Shown piece after piece: positions 10,317 to 21,484 of a stretch of 64,000 nucleotides of DNA. Under the pieces are notes generated by a model that was given only the letters and a program-made list of their open reading frames with translations, ran no database searches and was not told where the DNA came from. The first letter of the stretch is position 1. Every line of letters begins with the position of its first letter. Origin of the DNA: Antedon bifida (lineage: Eukaryota; Echinodermata; Crinoidea; Comatulida; Antedonidae); NCBI GenBank assembly GCA_963402885.1, contig OY727102.1:1550001-1614000 (forward strand), in the 5' to 3' direction. The position numbers and the translations under genes are program-made.

Positions 10317-10550
10317 TGTGGAGCTGTAGCTTGGTGTGGTTAACGTGCTTGCCTTCCAATCCAAAGGTCCAGGGTTAAATCCTGACTTAATGCATTGTTG
10401 TAACTCACGACTCTTTCAACTCCACTCCCTAAGCCTCAAATGAGACTTAGTTTATAAGCACGATGAATTAAATTATAAAATAGTTTATCCATCCTCTAAT
10501 TGGCGAGTTACTCGCTGTTGGATGCGTATGAAATAAAATAAAAAAACACT
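10317..10550 (+). mobile_element. tRNA-derived SINE
   Basis: The 5' part resembles a tRNA: an A-box-like TAGCTTGGTGTGG (10327) and a B-box-like GGTTAAATCC (10373-10382) spaced as in a pol III promoter. The tRNA-unrelated body follows, ending GATGCGTATG and an A-rich tail AAATAAAATAAAAAAAC (10531-10547). The B box is mutated (consensus GGTTCRAATCC), so it is an inactive copy. Confidence 0.7.
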
Positions 10551-11049
10551 AATCGTTCGTTGTTCGTTCTCCTAAAACAAATAATATTCCACAACAAAAT
10601 AATTAATTGGAAGCACGCAATCCCCAACGCGCTAGTGACATTCAACGCAAAATTCGCGCTGGTCGAAGAAAGTGTAATGCACTGTCAACTAAATAATGGA
10701 AACTTGCCTTATTCCAAATGTCATTCAGTGTGCAGTTGATCTAAATTCGTTAGGCCTTAGGGTCTACAATGCAGTGTAATAACATAAAAATATTACGTCA
10801 CGAACAAAAAAATCAGGATTACAACTTATTACAAATTGCAATTAACATGACAAATGACAAGATATTAGAAAAAAGAATATTTTTTTATTTCTATAATTAA
10901 ACATGTTTTTTAAATCATGATCTCCTCCGGTTACTTAATCAGTGCAACAAACTGCAATCAGTTTATCTGGAATCATATGTTTAAGAATCATTATTTTTCC
11001 CTCATCATTCCTTTTCCCTCTTCATTCCTTTTAACGATAAAATGAAATG

Positions 11050-11351
11050 AAAAATGAAGATTAATTATAACAGACCTGTGTTGTTTATTTGTTATTTTGT
11101 AGTTTTAATAAAGTTACTACCGTAAAAAAACCACCACTTATAAAATAACATAATAAATGGTTAAATTCAACCAAAAATCCATTGTATGGCAGCCAATTCG
11201 ACATTTTTTTGCTTAAAATTACAGTTTTTTCAGGTAAATACATTTTTTAGATCCAATTTTATCCAAAAGTGAATAAATATTATGTGACAATAAAATGGCA
11301 TATTCAACAACAAAAGCTTAAAAATTATTCAGGGGGGACAATACATATTTA
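11050..11351 (-). mobile_element. MITE family B, copy 2 (inverted)
   Basis: Reverse orientation of the family: ATGAAAAATGAAGATTAAT, then AAATGGTTAAATTCAACCAA, then TGGCATATTCAACAACAAAA, ending GGGGGGACAATACATATTT. The outer terminal repeat on the left is missing. Confidence 0.82.
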
Positions 11352-12124
11352 AATAGTTTAGATTTTGTATTAGGTCTATTCATTACAGCATGGTTTTCAT
11401 TATCACAGCAGCAGCAAAGTAATTTATAAAGTAATTGTTATAACTTCTTCTTCAGCGCTTTTGACACGCGCTCGTAGATTTTGTTGAAAATGGTAGGCTT
11501 TTGTACGCGTGCGTTCAACTGCGGATATGGTATGGGAAAGAACCTCTACCAAATCCAGCACTAGGTTTAATGATTAAATTCAGTAGAAACTATTTTCAAT
11601 AGTAAGAAAATGGAATGTTAAAAATATGTAATATAAATCCCATTGTAACCTCAGTTTTTTCTATTGTAATTTGTAAAAGTAATATTTGTTCATGCCCAGT
11701 GAGACTATTAACTATTAAACCGGTAGTATCAATAGTAAGTGTGTACGAGATTGATAATATGAAAGATTATCTATTCCGAGGCCTTCGTACTTGACAGATA
11801 AAAATGTGAATGCATTATTTATACGAAATGATGAAGATTAAATATTAAAATATAAGTCAATTTATTCCGTCGAACATTTCAACTATGAACGCATTAAAAA
11901 GAAATCATATTATTAGAAACAGCAAATTATGACACATTGTGCTCTGCGTTTCTTTTACATTTATTATTGTTAGAGGATTGGTTAAAAGTAACTGAAAATG
12001 TTTTAAAACAACACAATTAACATACATAATTATATATATTGTCGTGCAAGTACTTTAAGACTCAACCTTCCATTCCAAGAACCTACGTTATTTACATTGA
12101 ATGTAGGAAGATGTTGAAAGATTC

Positions 12125-12445
12125 TAATATTCCCTCAAAAGAAATAATTTAATTTTTTTGTTGAGTATCATTGTTTATAGTTATTCATTTTGACAAATAA
12201 AAATGGATCTGAAAAAAAAAATTTATCTACTCAATCAGAAGTGTTTTTAGTTAAATTTAACCTTTATTTTGTTTGTCTTTTTATAAGTGTAATTATTATT
12301 TTTGTCCGCTTTTTGCGGAACTTCATAACTTTCTAAAAAACTACAAAATGGTCTATAAAGTGAGTATGTTAACACAGGAAGGATGGGCTTCAATAAAACT
12401 TAGGTAGCCTATATCTTTTATAAAGTTCTAACCATTTTGTTAGAG
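12125..12445 (+). mobile_element. MITE family B relic, highly diverged
   Basis: Retains TTTGTTGAGTATCATTG, AGTTATTCATTTTGACAAAT, TTTAGTTAAATTTAACC and ACTACAAAATGG in family order, but no intact terminal repeats. Boundaries are approximate. Confidence 0.4.
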
Positions 12446-12449
12446 GTCA

Positions 12450-13430
12450 ATAAGTTCGACCTACGCCAACTTTTTTGACAGGGTGCCCCCCTTAGTATGG
12501 ATCTATAGTATCTAATTTATCTAAATTGCTCTAAGCCTCAATTAATTCTGAATTTCTCGATGTTGGCCGATCTCAGCCTGGGCGATTTTATGACACGATT
12601 TCAGGTCTTTACACGTATGCGCCAAATTATGCAATGTAAACCATCAGAATATTATAATTCTTTTCCAATGTTTGCACTAACTATGACTCCATCATGTGTT
12701 GGATGCAATAAAAGGGAAATATACAGTACATGGTGAGATTAGGAATATTTGTCTTTAAATCTGTAAATGTACTATGTTTACCTATTATCAGCTATGTTAT
12801 TAGCAAAGTCAAGTAGAACTTAGCTAGCAATCAAGTTGTGGATTTAGATAGAAATCGTTTTGTAAATTGTTCCTGTATTGAAAAAGACCTAGAACAAGCG
12901 ATGACGTCGGTTTGTGTTGTAATATAGTCTGGCCCTTGGCATTCACCGCGTGCCTTAATTGCAAATCAACATCAAGGAATGCAGTGAACACTAAGAAATG
13001 ACTAGAGGGCGCCTTTTGTTATTCGTTTCCATTAGTCCGCTCGAGCAGTCATAGCTTGAATCCATACATTCAAGATAACGTTGTGCTCCAGAAAAAGATA
13101 TACACTTCATTTTCTGAAATTGGCATTTACGACGCAGCGTCTCATGAATTTTAAATGTTGACGAATGGCTGTAGGAAAAAAAACACGAGTCCGTATAGAA
13201 TAAATTCGACACTATGGTTGTAGTGTAATTCAGCTTTTCTATCAATTAATATGTAAAATAATTCATGAAGTTGAGAAAAAAATTCCATTCCTCTTAAGAC
13301 TCTGTGATTCGTATTATTGCATTGACACAACTTTTGTTGACCTTTGACATTAAAATGGTAGTAAAGTAGAGTATGTATTCTACACATTTATACATGTCAG
13401 AGTTCAGTTTATCTAAACTAACCACCAGGA
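12450..13430. other. Intergenic; possible regulatory patch, no gene accepted
   Basis: The stretch around 12880-13150 is less AT-rich than its surroundings. It contains TGACGTCG (12903), a POU-like TTGCAAATC (12959) and a CTCF-like TAGAGGGCGC (13003-13012). The minus-strand open frames at 12991-13494 overlap in three frames, lack known motifs and are probably chance. Confidence 0.35.
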
Positions 13431-13435
13431 CCTTT

Positions 13436-13726
13436 AAAGATGTATTGTCCCGTGAAAAAATAATTCTTAAAAAAATTGTTGTTGAATATTCCATTTTAAT
13501 GTAACATAATAGTTATCCACTTTGAACAAAAATTGGATCGAAAAAAAATGTATTTACCTGAAAAAATGTAATTTAAAGCAAAAAATGGTCAAATTGACTG
13601 CCAGCCAATGGATTTTTGGTTGAATTTAACCATTTATTTTGTCATTTTATAAGTGAAACATGTTTTTTTTCTATGGAAGTGATTAACTTTATTAAAACTG
13701 CTGTTTTGGGGGGACAATACATCTTT
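13436..13726 (+). mobile_element. MITE family B, copy 3
   Basis: Starts TTTAAAGATGTATTGTCCC and ends GGGGGGACAATACATCTTTAAA, a clear inverted pair. The internal block ACAAAATAACCTATTC...TTCATG is deleted relative to other copies. Confidence 0.92.
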
Positions 13727-14015
13727 AAATAACGTTTTAAACGTCATCTTTCTACTATTATAAACCCCCGGTTATTATCATATAACAACAAATATGAGTT
13801 ATATATTCTTGTATTTTATAGTTCAGTAATAAACGTTTCAACTATATGATTTTATAGTTACCCTTTGGCTGATTATAGATTGAACAAATTTTAGTTTAAG
13901 TTTAGTATTTTGTAAATAAATTAAAGAATTGTGGAGATCCTAATGTAATATGGCGGAAGACGGCACCGTTCAATTCGTTTTCTTAGTATTACCATGTAGC
14001 CTACTCCGGTCTTGT

Positions 14016-14107
14016 AAGATCTTCATCAGGCGAGGTTTAAGATCTTCATCAGGCGAGGTTTAAGATCTTCATCAGGCAAGGTTTAAGATCTTCATCAGGC
14101 GAGGTTT
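14016..14107 (+). repeat. Minisatellite, 23-bp unit, 4 copies
   Basis: Four contiguous units starting AAGATCTTCATCAGG and ending GAGGTTT, with a single variant base in the third (CAAGG for CGAGG). 92 bp in all. Confidence 0.95.
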
Positions 14108-15330
14108 TAAACTATGATAAATCTAAAATGATTACGTATATGCCTATATAATAGGCCTACTATTTAAATTAGTGAAATAGAGTGCCAAGAACCACATGGT
14201 GGATAACAACTAGTCGATGGTTCATGACAATTTCTCAGATATCTATTAATAACGTGTAATATGACCCAGAAAGACAAAAATTAATACAAAAAATGATCAT
14301 CTTGATAATTATTTTATGATATCTGGAATATTTTTCTATAAAATTATTATATGGGCTAATAATTATTTCTGGCAAAAATAATTAAATTCATAGATTAGGA
14401 AGGTAGAATATCACCATATTCATCAATATTTAGCGGTGCCCTGGCAACTGTCTATAGACCTATCGTACCTCTGGGAACCAGTAAGTATTGATTCAACTGA
14501 TGCTTGCTTGCGTACGCTATTTGAAATAAGAGGGTGTATGTTTTAATAAGTACACTGCAGACGTAGACAAAGGCAATTCTTTCCTTCTGTAACGGATTTT
14601 GTCATAAAATATTTGTTCTTCGAAACATTACACCTGTCTCCTTTGCGTTATATCGTTAAAACAACACACATTATATCAGCAGTATCAATACACTTCCATA
14701 TAGTTCTTTGTCTAACGTATAAAGTTAAAACACAAAGGTAAATCATCAAATGGATCCACATGGTCATCTTAACATGAAACACAATAGTTAAAGTTATTAT
14801 CTCAGAAACAAATACATTTTTCAACTTCTTAGTGGATCAAATAAAATATAATGTTTTCAACATTTCAAACTGCTACTGCAGGAAATTTGATAAATCATTA
14901 AAATGCATAGCGTCTATGGAATTTAACATATATGTGCTGCCTTCATTGGTTGTTTAAAGAATGCGACATATTTTGTTTAATTATCATATTTCTCCCTTTA
15001 ACCATATCATTTGTATGAATGGACATTCGATCGAGAACATCAATTTCTAGAATATCGGTTCAAATTGAACCGTCCTATCTTTTTTCTGCTTTCCTAATAA
15101 CCTCTGATAATGTGATAATTACGAACAATTATTTTTTGATGCATTTGAGATACTGTTTTGTAGAATGTGCAACATGTAATACTTTAAAATAATGCTTAGT
15201 ATATTTCTAGAAAGAAATTATTATATTTTTTTTTAATTTATGATACAAAAGCTTTTAATTCTGAGTGCAGTGCAATGTACACATTTTTTATTTCTTTTTT
15301 ATTTTGTGAAACTTAGTAGACTTTTTCCTA

Positions 15331-15430
15331 CTATTATGTTGTATCATGGTGGTGTAGCATGATGGGTTGACCTTCCTCATTATCTCAGGTCAAGTTTAAA
15401 TTCATTCATAATAATAAATATCGAAGAAAG
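15331..15430 (+). repeat. Decayed SINE-like copy (tRNA-like head)
   Basis: CATGGTGGTGTAGCATG, a B-box-like GGTCAAGTTTAAATTC and a tail CATTCATAATAATAAAT. It shares head and B-box region with 15715-15800. Badly decayed. Confidence 0.4.
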
Positions 15431-15524
15431 ATCACAGAAATGTTTATGCTGACCGAAACATGTTTTTTCTTTATATAGTATGTTCATCAATACATTCTGA
15501 TATGATCAGCATAAAAATTGTTGC

Positions 15525-15627
15525 AATGCGATGTGCCCATATATGGACATGATGATGTCATATCACTACCATATTTGGGCATATCACACTTTTTTGTCAA
15601 ACTAGTTTGATAGTGTAGACAGAGCTT
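15525..15627 (+). mobile_element. MITE family A, copy 2 (5' truncated)
   Basis: Contains GATGTGCCCATATATGGACA, ATGATGTCATATCACTACCA, and a 3' terminal repeat TTTGATAGTGTAGACAGAGC ending at 15627, followed by TA. The left terminal repeat is missing. The minus-strand frame at 15487-15753 owes its sequence to this element. Confidence 0.85.
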
Positions 15628-15714
15628 TAGATGCATTGTAATTTTTCTGTCAAATTGGCTCTTTGGTAAAATGTGTATGTATGAGTCCAGGTTACGAAGG
15701 TGTATTCTGATAGT

Positions 15715-15800
15715 ATGCGTCATGGTGGTGTTGCTGTTTGCCTTGCTTATCATCCTTAGGGTCTGTGTTCAAGTTTAAGTTCATTGACAATAAATGTATT
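15715..15800 (+). repeat. Decayed SINE-like copy (tRNA-like head)
   Basis: CATGGTGGTGTTGCTG, GTTCAAGTTTAAGTTCATTG and an AATAAATG tail, parallel to 15331-15430. The two are separate insertions about 0.4 kb apart. Confidence 0.4.
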
Positions 15801-17280
15801 AATAACTATTAATGCAATATATGAAATTGCTATAGGCCTTGGCGACTTCGTTACGAATGTCGAATCAAAAAGTAGGACGAGAGGTCAATGATTTTTCCAT
15901 ATCAGAACTAGGATGCAGAGGTATTAGAACAAAAATTAGGACAACATTTTCTAAGTTTGAATTTCCAATTATGATCTAATTTTCTACTGAGTAAATAATT
16001 CTAACGAAATAGAATTATTACACTAAAGTAATGGAATACACAATCATTTGTTTAGAATTAAAATAACATTTTCATTTGTTATGGAATTCATCAAAGTCTT
16101 ACAAACGTTAACAATGTTGTTTTCAATATCTCTTAAACAATAAGTATTAATCATAATGCTTTAATAGGCCTAATATCATTCGATCATTGCAGCGACCTAT
16201 TCAAATTTCCATTTACCAATATCAATCATGATGTTTTATTGTAATATATTTTAAAATATGTATTCATTCGATTTAAAATTGTATCTTGAGATGCTGAGAA
16301 CGATAATAGCATTTTTGACTTTATCACGTATATTCTTACTTTGATTGATGAGAAAATAAGAAATTCAAAACATGTATCATATCATTACTGACAATGATAA
16401 TTTCCAACACAATTAAAGTATAAAAAAGCTTTTGATTAAAGAGAAGTCCATTAGAAATTTAACTCGCATACTCGACATACCGGACTATGTGAGTTCGAAC
16501 AATATGTTTTTGTTTTCTCTTGTTTGTAACTTGTTATCACTTGCCACTAATCTCAGAGACATTTTGTTTCTAAATTTGTGCTGTTATTCACTATTATTGT
16601 ATCAAGTTTGTGTTTATCATTATTTTCTGCAATTAATACTTTGGAAAGACTACCTTTGTTTACATCGACCACTTAAAACTCATCCTAAACCGTCACAATG
16701 TGGTTAGCTGTAATTTCTTCCCACTTTTATTTCTTGTATAAAAATGCACATTTATAATAAATATAAATTATATGGTCATATTTATATCCTGCATAAGTAA
16801 CGTGTTCATAAATTTGTTTTTCTACTCTATTATATTAAAACAGATGTATATAACTTTTCTTATACATATATCAATAATAACAATTATAACATAACTACAG
16901 TACAGCATTTATATTTTCATAAATCATTATAATATATATTTTTAAATAATGATAATTCTGGTCTTCTGGTCAATATCCCATGAACTGTTGTTATCAATAA
17001 CACGTCATAGACGTTAGTGACATCTATAATAGTTTTATCGAATGAACTTCATTAAGCTAGGCCTTATGTATAACGTGTTTAAAAAAAGACAGATATATGC
17101 CAGGTAAAACAACTTATTCTGTTTATCTTATCGTATGATAGTTTTTCATTTAAATGACTCATTTATACTAGACGTACCATTAAGTGAGTTATCAATTTTA
17201 AATGTGACTTGAAGTCCTGATGTGACTTCAAGTTTTGTTTTGTAAGTTAAGCATTTTACAGAAATCACGACAGATGGCAT
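15801..17280. other. Intergenic, AT-rich, no gene seen
   Basis: The frame at 16432-16707 (91 codons) opens from TTG and is rich in Leu, Phe and Tyr as expected of AT-rich chance frames. No splice-bounded homologue recognised. Confidence 0.5.
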
Positions 17281-17282
17281 TC

Positions 17283-17590
17283 GTCTTTAGGCGATCGACA
17301 ATTACTCCCCTTATTCAAGTGACAGTGGTGTTGTAGCGATGTTTCTTCTCTGGATCCTGTCGAGAGCATTAAGTTAAAGTCTTAATGTAATGTACGACGA
17401 TCCATTTTAATTCCAGTTTATCAGGAAAGACAGGGGCAATATTACTTTAATGTATTTTTATGTGTATTGTTTAGGTGACAATTACTAAACTCTCCTGAAT
17501 TTGGGCGACAGTCTGTTATGCTGGACAACTGTTTCTTTTCTGGATCCTGTCGAGATTATTTAATTAAAATTCTTTTCATTTTAAATTCAG
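17283..17590 (+). repeat. Pair of related sequences about 190 bp apart
   Basis: GACAATTACT, a GTGACAG or GCGACAG block, TTTCTTCTCTGGATCCTGTC (17341) and TTTCTTTTCTGGATCCTGTC (17531), then AATTAAA-type sequence, occur twice in the same order. It may be two decayed SINE copies or a local duplication. Confidence 0.65.
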
Positions 17591-17599
17591 TGCATGTTA

Positions 17600-20500
17600 A
17601 AGTTTTTTTTAATATTATCAAGATAGATAGTCAAGACAGTATAATCAATAACATGAATGCCATTGTTTGGATACTTTGGAGTTTTCTAAAAAATAATCCC
17701 TGTTTTTGATATTTATCCGTAGGCGTACCTTATCTTATCTGATGTGAATAAAGTTGACTATTTTGAATTTTAATTTAACTAGTAATATCAATCTGATATA
17801 TTCTTCATATGCCAAATACTCTACTCTAAGTTTTAATATAGCTGTTTTTCTAAAATACATTATTTGTCATGAATGAATGAAAAAAAAAGATAATATTTAT
17901 AGATTAAAATGAATGCGCTACTTGACTTTTTCGTAACTCTAATAACAACGGGCATTGAACTTATTAAAAGTAATCACAAACATAAATTGATTTTGAATTA
18001 AATATAAATATAAATTTGACAATTATTATTTTACAGTCAGTATGGCATCATAAATGATATACTGTTAAGATTCTCTTCTAATTTGATATTTATTTGCCAT
18101 CTGTTTGAAGAGCTTTTCGTTTGATTCCCTCATATAGACGAGTTTCTTATAGTATACGTATGAATGTAATGTCATTTGATGATCGTGTACTAACCCAAGT
18201 TTCTGTAAATATCACTGACATTTAAAGAGTAGTTGATGGCAAGACTGAGTGCTTGTCAATACAGTTAAACAAGATTCCAAGTTACTTATACATTTTGTAT
18301 AATAAAAGCTATGTTGTAATTTTTTCATTTATCTGTATTTTTATTTAATTTTTATTTGTATTTTAAAAGCCGTATTTTAAAAAAAGGGGGGTAAGCTTCT
18401 GTAATTAACAAAACTTTTATTTCCAAGGATTTTCTCTCAGTATTTCCGGTCGTTGGTACACATACCTTGTGAAAAGGCATTTAGGGCCAGCCAGGGAGTA
18501 ATTCCTTACTACAGCTGTATTTAAATATTGACACCATTGTACTTTACATGTACCGTACATGTTTTACTCCTGTGAGCCAAGATAGGTACAATTAAGAACA
18601 CAACCTTATTTGAATACCACTGAGTAAAGACGTGGACTTTTTAAAGATCCCATGTTTAGTTTAATAACGACTGTGTACTAGCTCTCCCGAGTGCTGGCAT
18701 TGATAGGTAAGTGCTTTCGAGCAGTTGTTTAGTTATATTTACGTGAATGTGCACATGAGTGCAAGATCGTACAGACTAATCTATGTTATCTAAGTTATTT
18801 TTATATGTGATAATGAAAGTATTTAAAGCTAGAATTACATACAGTATTGAAAAATTACTCTTTGATCAGGCCTAAGAGCTTGTTCAAAGATACAATTCCA
18901 ACTGATACGGTATAAATATGAAAATAAAACTATTGACCTTTTATATTTGAATTCTTTCTACTCTTATCCCTATTTTTCCTGCATATTGGAAATTTGGTAA
19001 AATATATTTTAGATGAAAAATACTCTCCTGTGATTGGTTAGAGAATGTATCGAAGCATTTGTTATTACTGAAACAATAGTTATAAATCAAGTGAGTCAGT
19101 CTAATTGAATAATTTCGACGTGTCGAACTTCTTTAAGCAATCTCGTTCGAGTCAACGTAGTGGATAAAGACAATAAAGCATGGCTAATGGCTACTTAAAT
19201 GACAAATTATGACTGATATCTTTGCAAATTTTAAACAAACAGAATGATAATAGAAAGAGTAGAAGTTCCAATAACAAAATAAACAATATTCATTTTCCGT
19301 AAATGCAAATTTCATTCGTTTTGAATTTCTCCCGCAAGACCACGCGCAACGCAGGCAATTTGACCAATCACAAGAGGCAGTTTAAGAATTGTTCAAATTA
19401 CTTGTATTGCATTGCATTCCCCTTGGGTATTGTGTACATAACTGAATAATATTATTTTAATCATAAGTTAATTTAAGAAGAAATTAAAAGTTACGTACCT
19501 ACACATAAGGAATTGGGAAACGTTCTAGAATGTTATCTGATAACATTCTGTGGCTGCTTGTCGACTCTTTAACAGTATGGATTCGTCACATTATACATTC
19601 TGGAAAAAAATATCAGGTTTAGTTGCATTGATATGAACAACATGTTGAGATGTAATGATTTATCCAACTATATGATAAAACAACTGGTAAGATGTATATT
19701 GACTTTATGTTCACGTTGATTGATTTATGTGCACATTTACAATGGTCATCGAATCGTTTATTGGAATGACTTGATGATCTTCTTCCACTCTCACTAACAT
19801 TATATCCGGGTTTTCTTTAGTTTGCACAGACTACATGTTTCGTACTATACAGCTTGATTCTCACTAGGGGCGCAACGCAACGAAAACCTTAGTGAGTTGA
19901 CCAATCACAACCGTTAGGATGATTCATCGCGATTGGTTAAATCACTTGCGGCGAGCTTACGTCTTTGGGCTACTTCAAATTAAATCAAATTTAACTTTAT
20001 CTGACCAAAAACCCTTCCGATTAACTATTATTTTTCTTTAATTTGTTTTAGGTAAATAATTGGGTTTTTTAAGATCTTTTTGGTCAAAACTATAATGGGC
20101 AATGATACTCAACAACAAAAAAATTAGTATTTTCAGAGAATAATATATCTTTTAATAATATATCTTTTTAATGAAGTTTTGTAAAACAATGTAGCCAAAT
20201 TTCAGATTGAGATGATGCAATAACCTCTTGTTGAGTAAGAATTGTATAATAGAGAAATTAATATCGACTATTATATTAACGCAACAAATATGTCATTATG
20301 CCTACGTAAACTTTGTTATTCTTATACATGATGACGTAATAAAGTGACGTAACGTATTTAGGTCCCTTTGGTATAGTATACATCACAGCAATGTATTTTC
20401 CAATACTTTTTTGTACAACGTAGTACACATTACCGATGCATGGATTTCTGAGAAGGTATTCAATGTATAATAATGTATAGTTTATTCAGAATAATCTAGT

Positions 20501-20600
20501 GTTTTGAGGAGGCCTGAACAACCATGTAGACGTAAACCTAAAGAGCCTCTCTAATGAATTAGCTAAGGTGGATATTCGCTGCTTAATCAAACGACAAAAA
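17600..20600. other. Intergenic, AT-rich, no gene seen
   Basis: No coding exon recognised. It contains inverted CCAAT boxes and CCAAT boxes (for example near 19363, 19898 and 19933) of uncertain meaning. A single stretch near 19860-19960 is less AT-rich. Confidence 0.5.
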
Positions 20601-20616
20601 AAATGGGTTTAGCCGC

Positions 20617-20870
20617 GTGCGTTCAAACGCTTGCGTTCAAACGCTTGCGTTCAAACGCTTGCGTTCAAACGCTTGCGTTCAAACGCTTGCGTTCAAAAGC
20701 TTGCGTTCAAAAGCTTGCGTTCAGACACTTGCGTTCAACCACTTTGCGTTCAAACACGTGCGTTCAAACGCTTGCCTTCAACCACTTGCGTTCAAACACG
20801 TGCGTTCAACCACTTGCGTTCAACTAATTGCGTTCAAACACGTGCTTTCAAACGTTATGCATGCACAAAT
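20617..20870 (+). repeat. Minisatellite, 14-bp unit GCGTTCAAACGCTT, about 18 copies
   Basis: The left half is nearly perfect; the right half drifts to GCGTTCAACCACTT and GCGTTCAAACACGT. Because 14 is not a multiple of three and the unit has no stop, all three forward frames stay open, which creates three overlapping pseudo-frames of the same repeating peptide. Not a gene on this evidence. Confidence 0.95.
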
Positions 20871-21267
20871 TTGCGTCAGTTTTGTTTTTCCGATTTTGGA
20901 AATGCAAATTTACTCTATCGGAATTTTTTTCAGGTGGTATCTCCTGTATGCAAATTACTGAATTTCGTACTCTTTGTAATCAAGAATTACAGAAGTCGGT
21001 GCATAATAATCATTATTAAACACATGTTATCACGTAAATTGAACCAGCGACTAACTACACACGTACATAACATGTAAATACATTATTCTTAGAATGCATA
21101 GTTTAAATAAAAGTATACCACAGCCAATAAGCAAAGTAAAAGATTCGCGACAGATGACATGAGGTAGGTCGGTGATGATGATATCGTATTGGCTCAATCC
21201 AATGACGTCATTATACATATAAAGATTATACTTATATATACACAAGAAAAATTATGTAACCAACTGT

Positions 21268-21483
21268 TAAAGATGTATTTTAATAATTCTTTAAAATTTG
21301 TTTGTTGAATATGCCATTTTAATGCAACATAATAAATAATGCAATAAAAAAAATGTATTTACCTGAAAAACTGTAATTTAAAGCAAAAAATGGTCAAATT
21401 GACTGCCAATAAAATAACGTATTTAAAGTCTGATTTAATTAATCTTCATTTTTCATGTTTTTGGGGGACAATACATCTTTAAT
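21268..21483 (+). mobile_element. MITE family B, copy 4 (internally deleted)
   Basis: Starts TTAAAGATGTATTTTAATAA, has GTTGAATATGCCATTTTAAT, GGTCAAATTGACTGCC and AATCTTCATTTTTCATG, and ends TGGGGGACAATACATCTTTA. About 215 bp, shorter than the roughly 310-bp full copies. Confidence 0.88.
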
Positions 21484-21484
21484 A

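Noticed and set aside
12991-13494. Three overlapping minus-strand frames of 66-84 codons
   Set aside because: Different frames of the same stretch, no domains, partly within MITE family B; composition explained by AT-rich sequence.
15487-15753. Minus-strand frame sharing KYGSDMTSSCPYMGT with another at 59382-59600
   Set aside because: The shared peptide is simply the translation of MITE family A; not a conserved protein.
16432-16707. 91-codon Leu/Phe-rich frame resembling a membrane protein
   Set aside because: Starts at TTG, no splice signals, and hydrophobicity is expected of T-rich DNA.
20603-21077. Three overlapping open frames of 74-148 codons
   Set aside because: They all come from the stop-free 14-bp minisatellite and repeat the same peptide; no gene structure.
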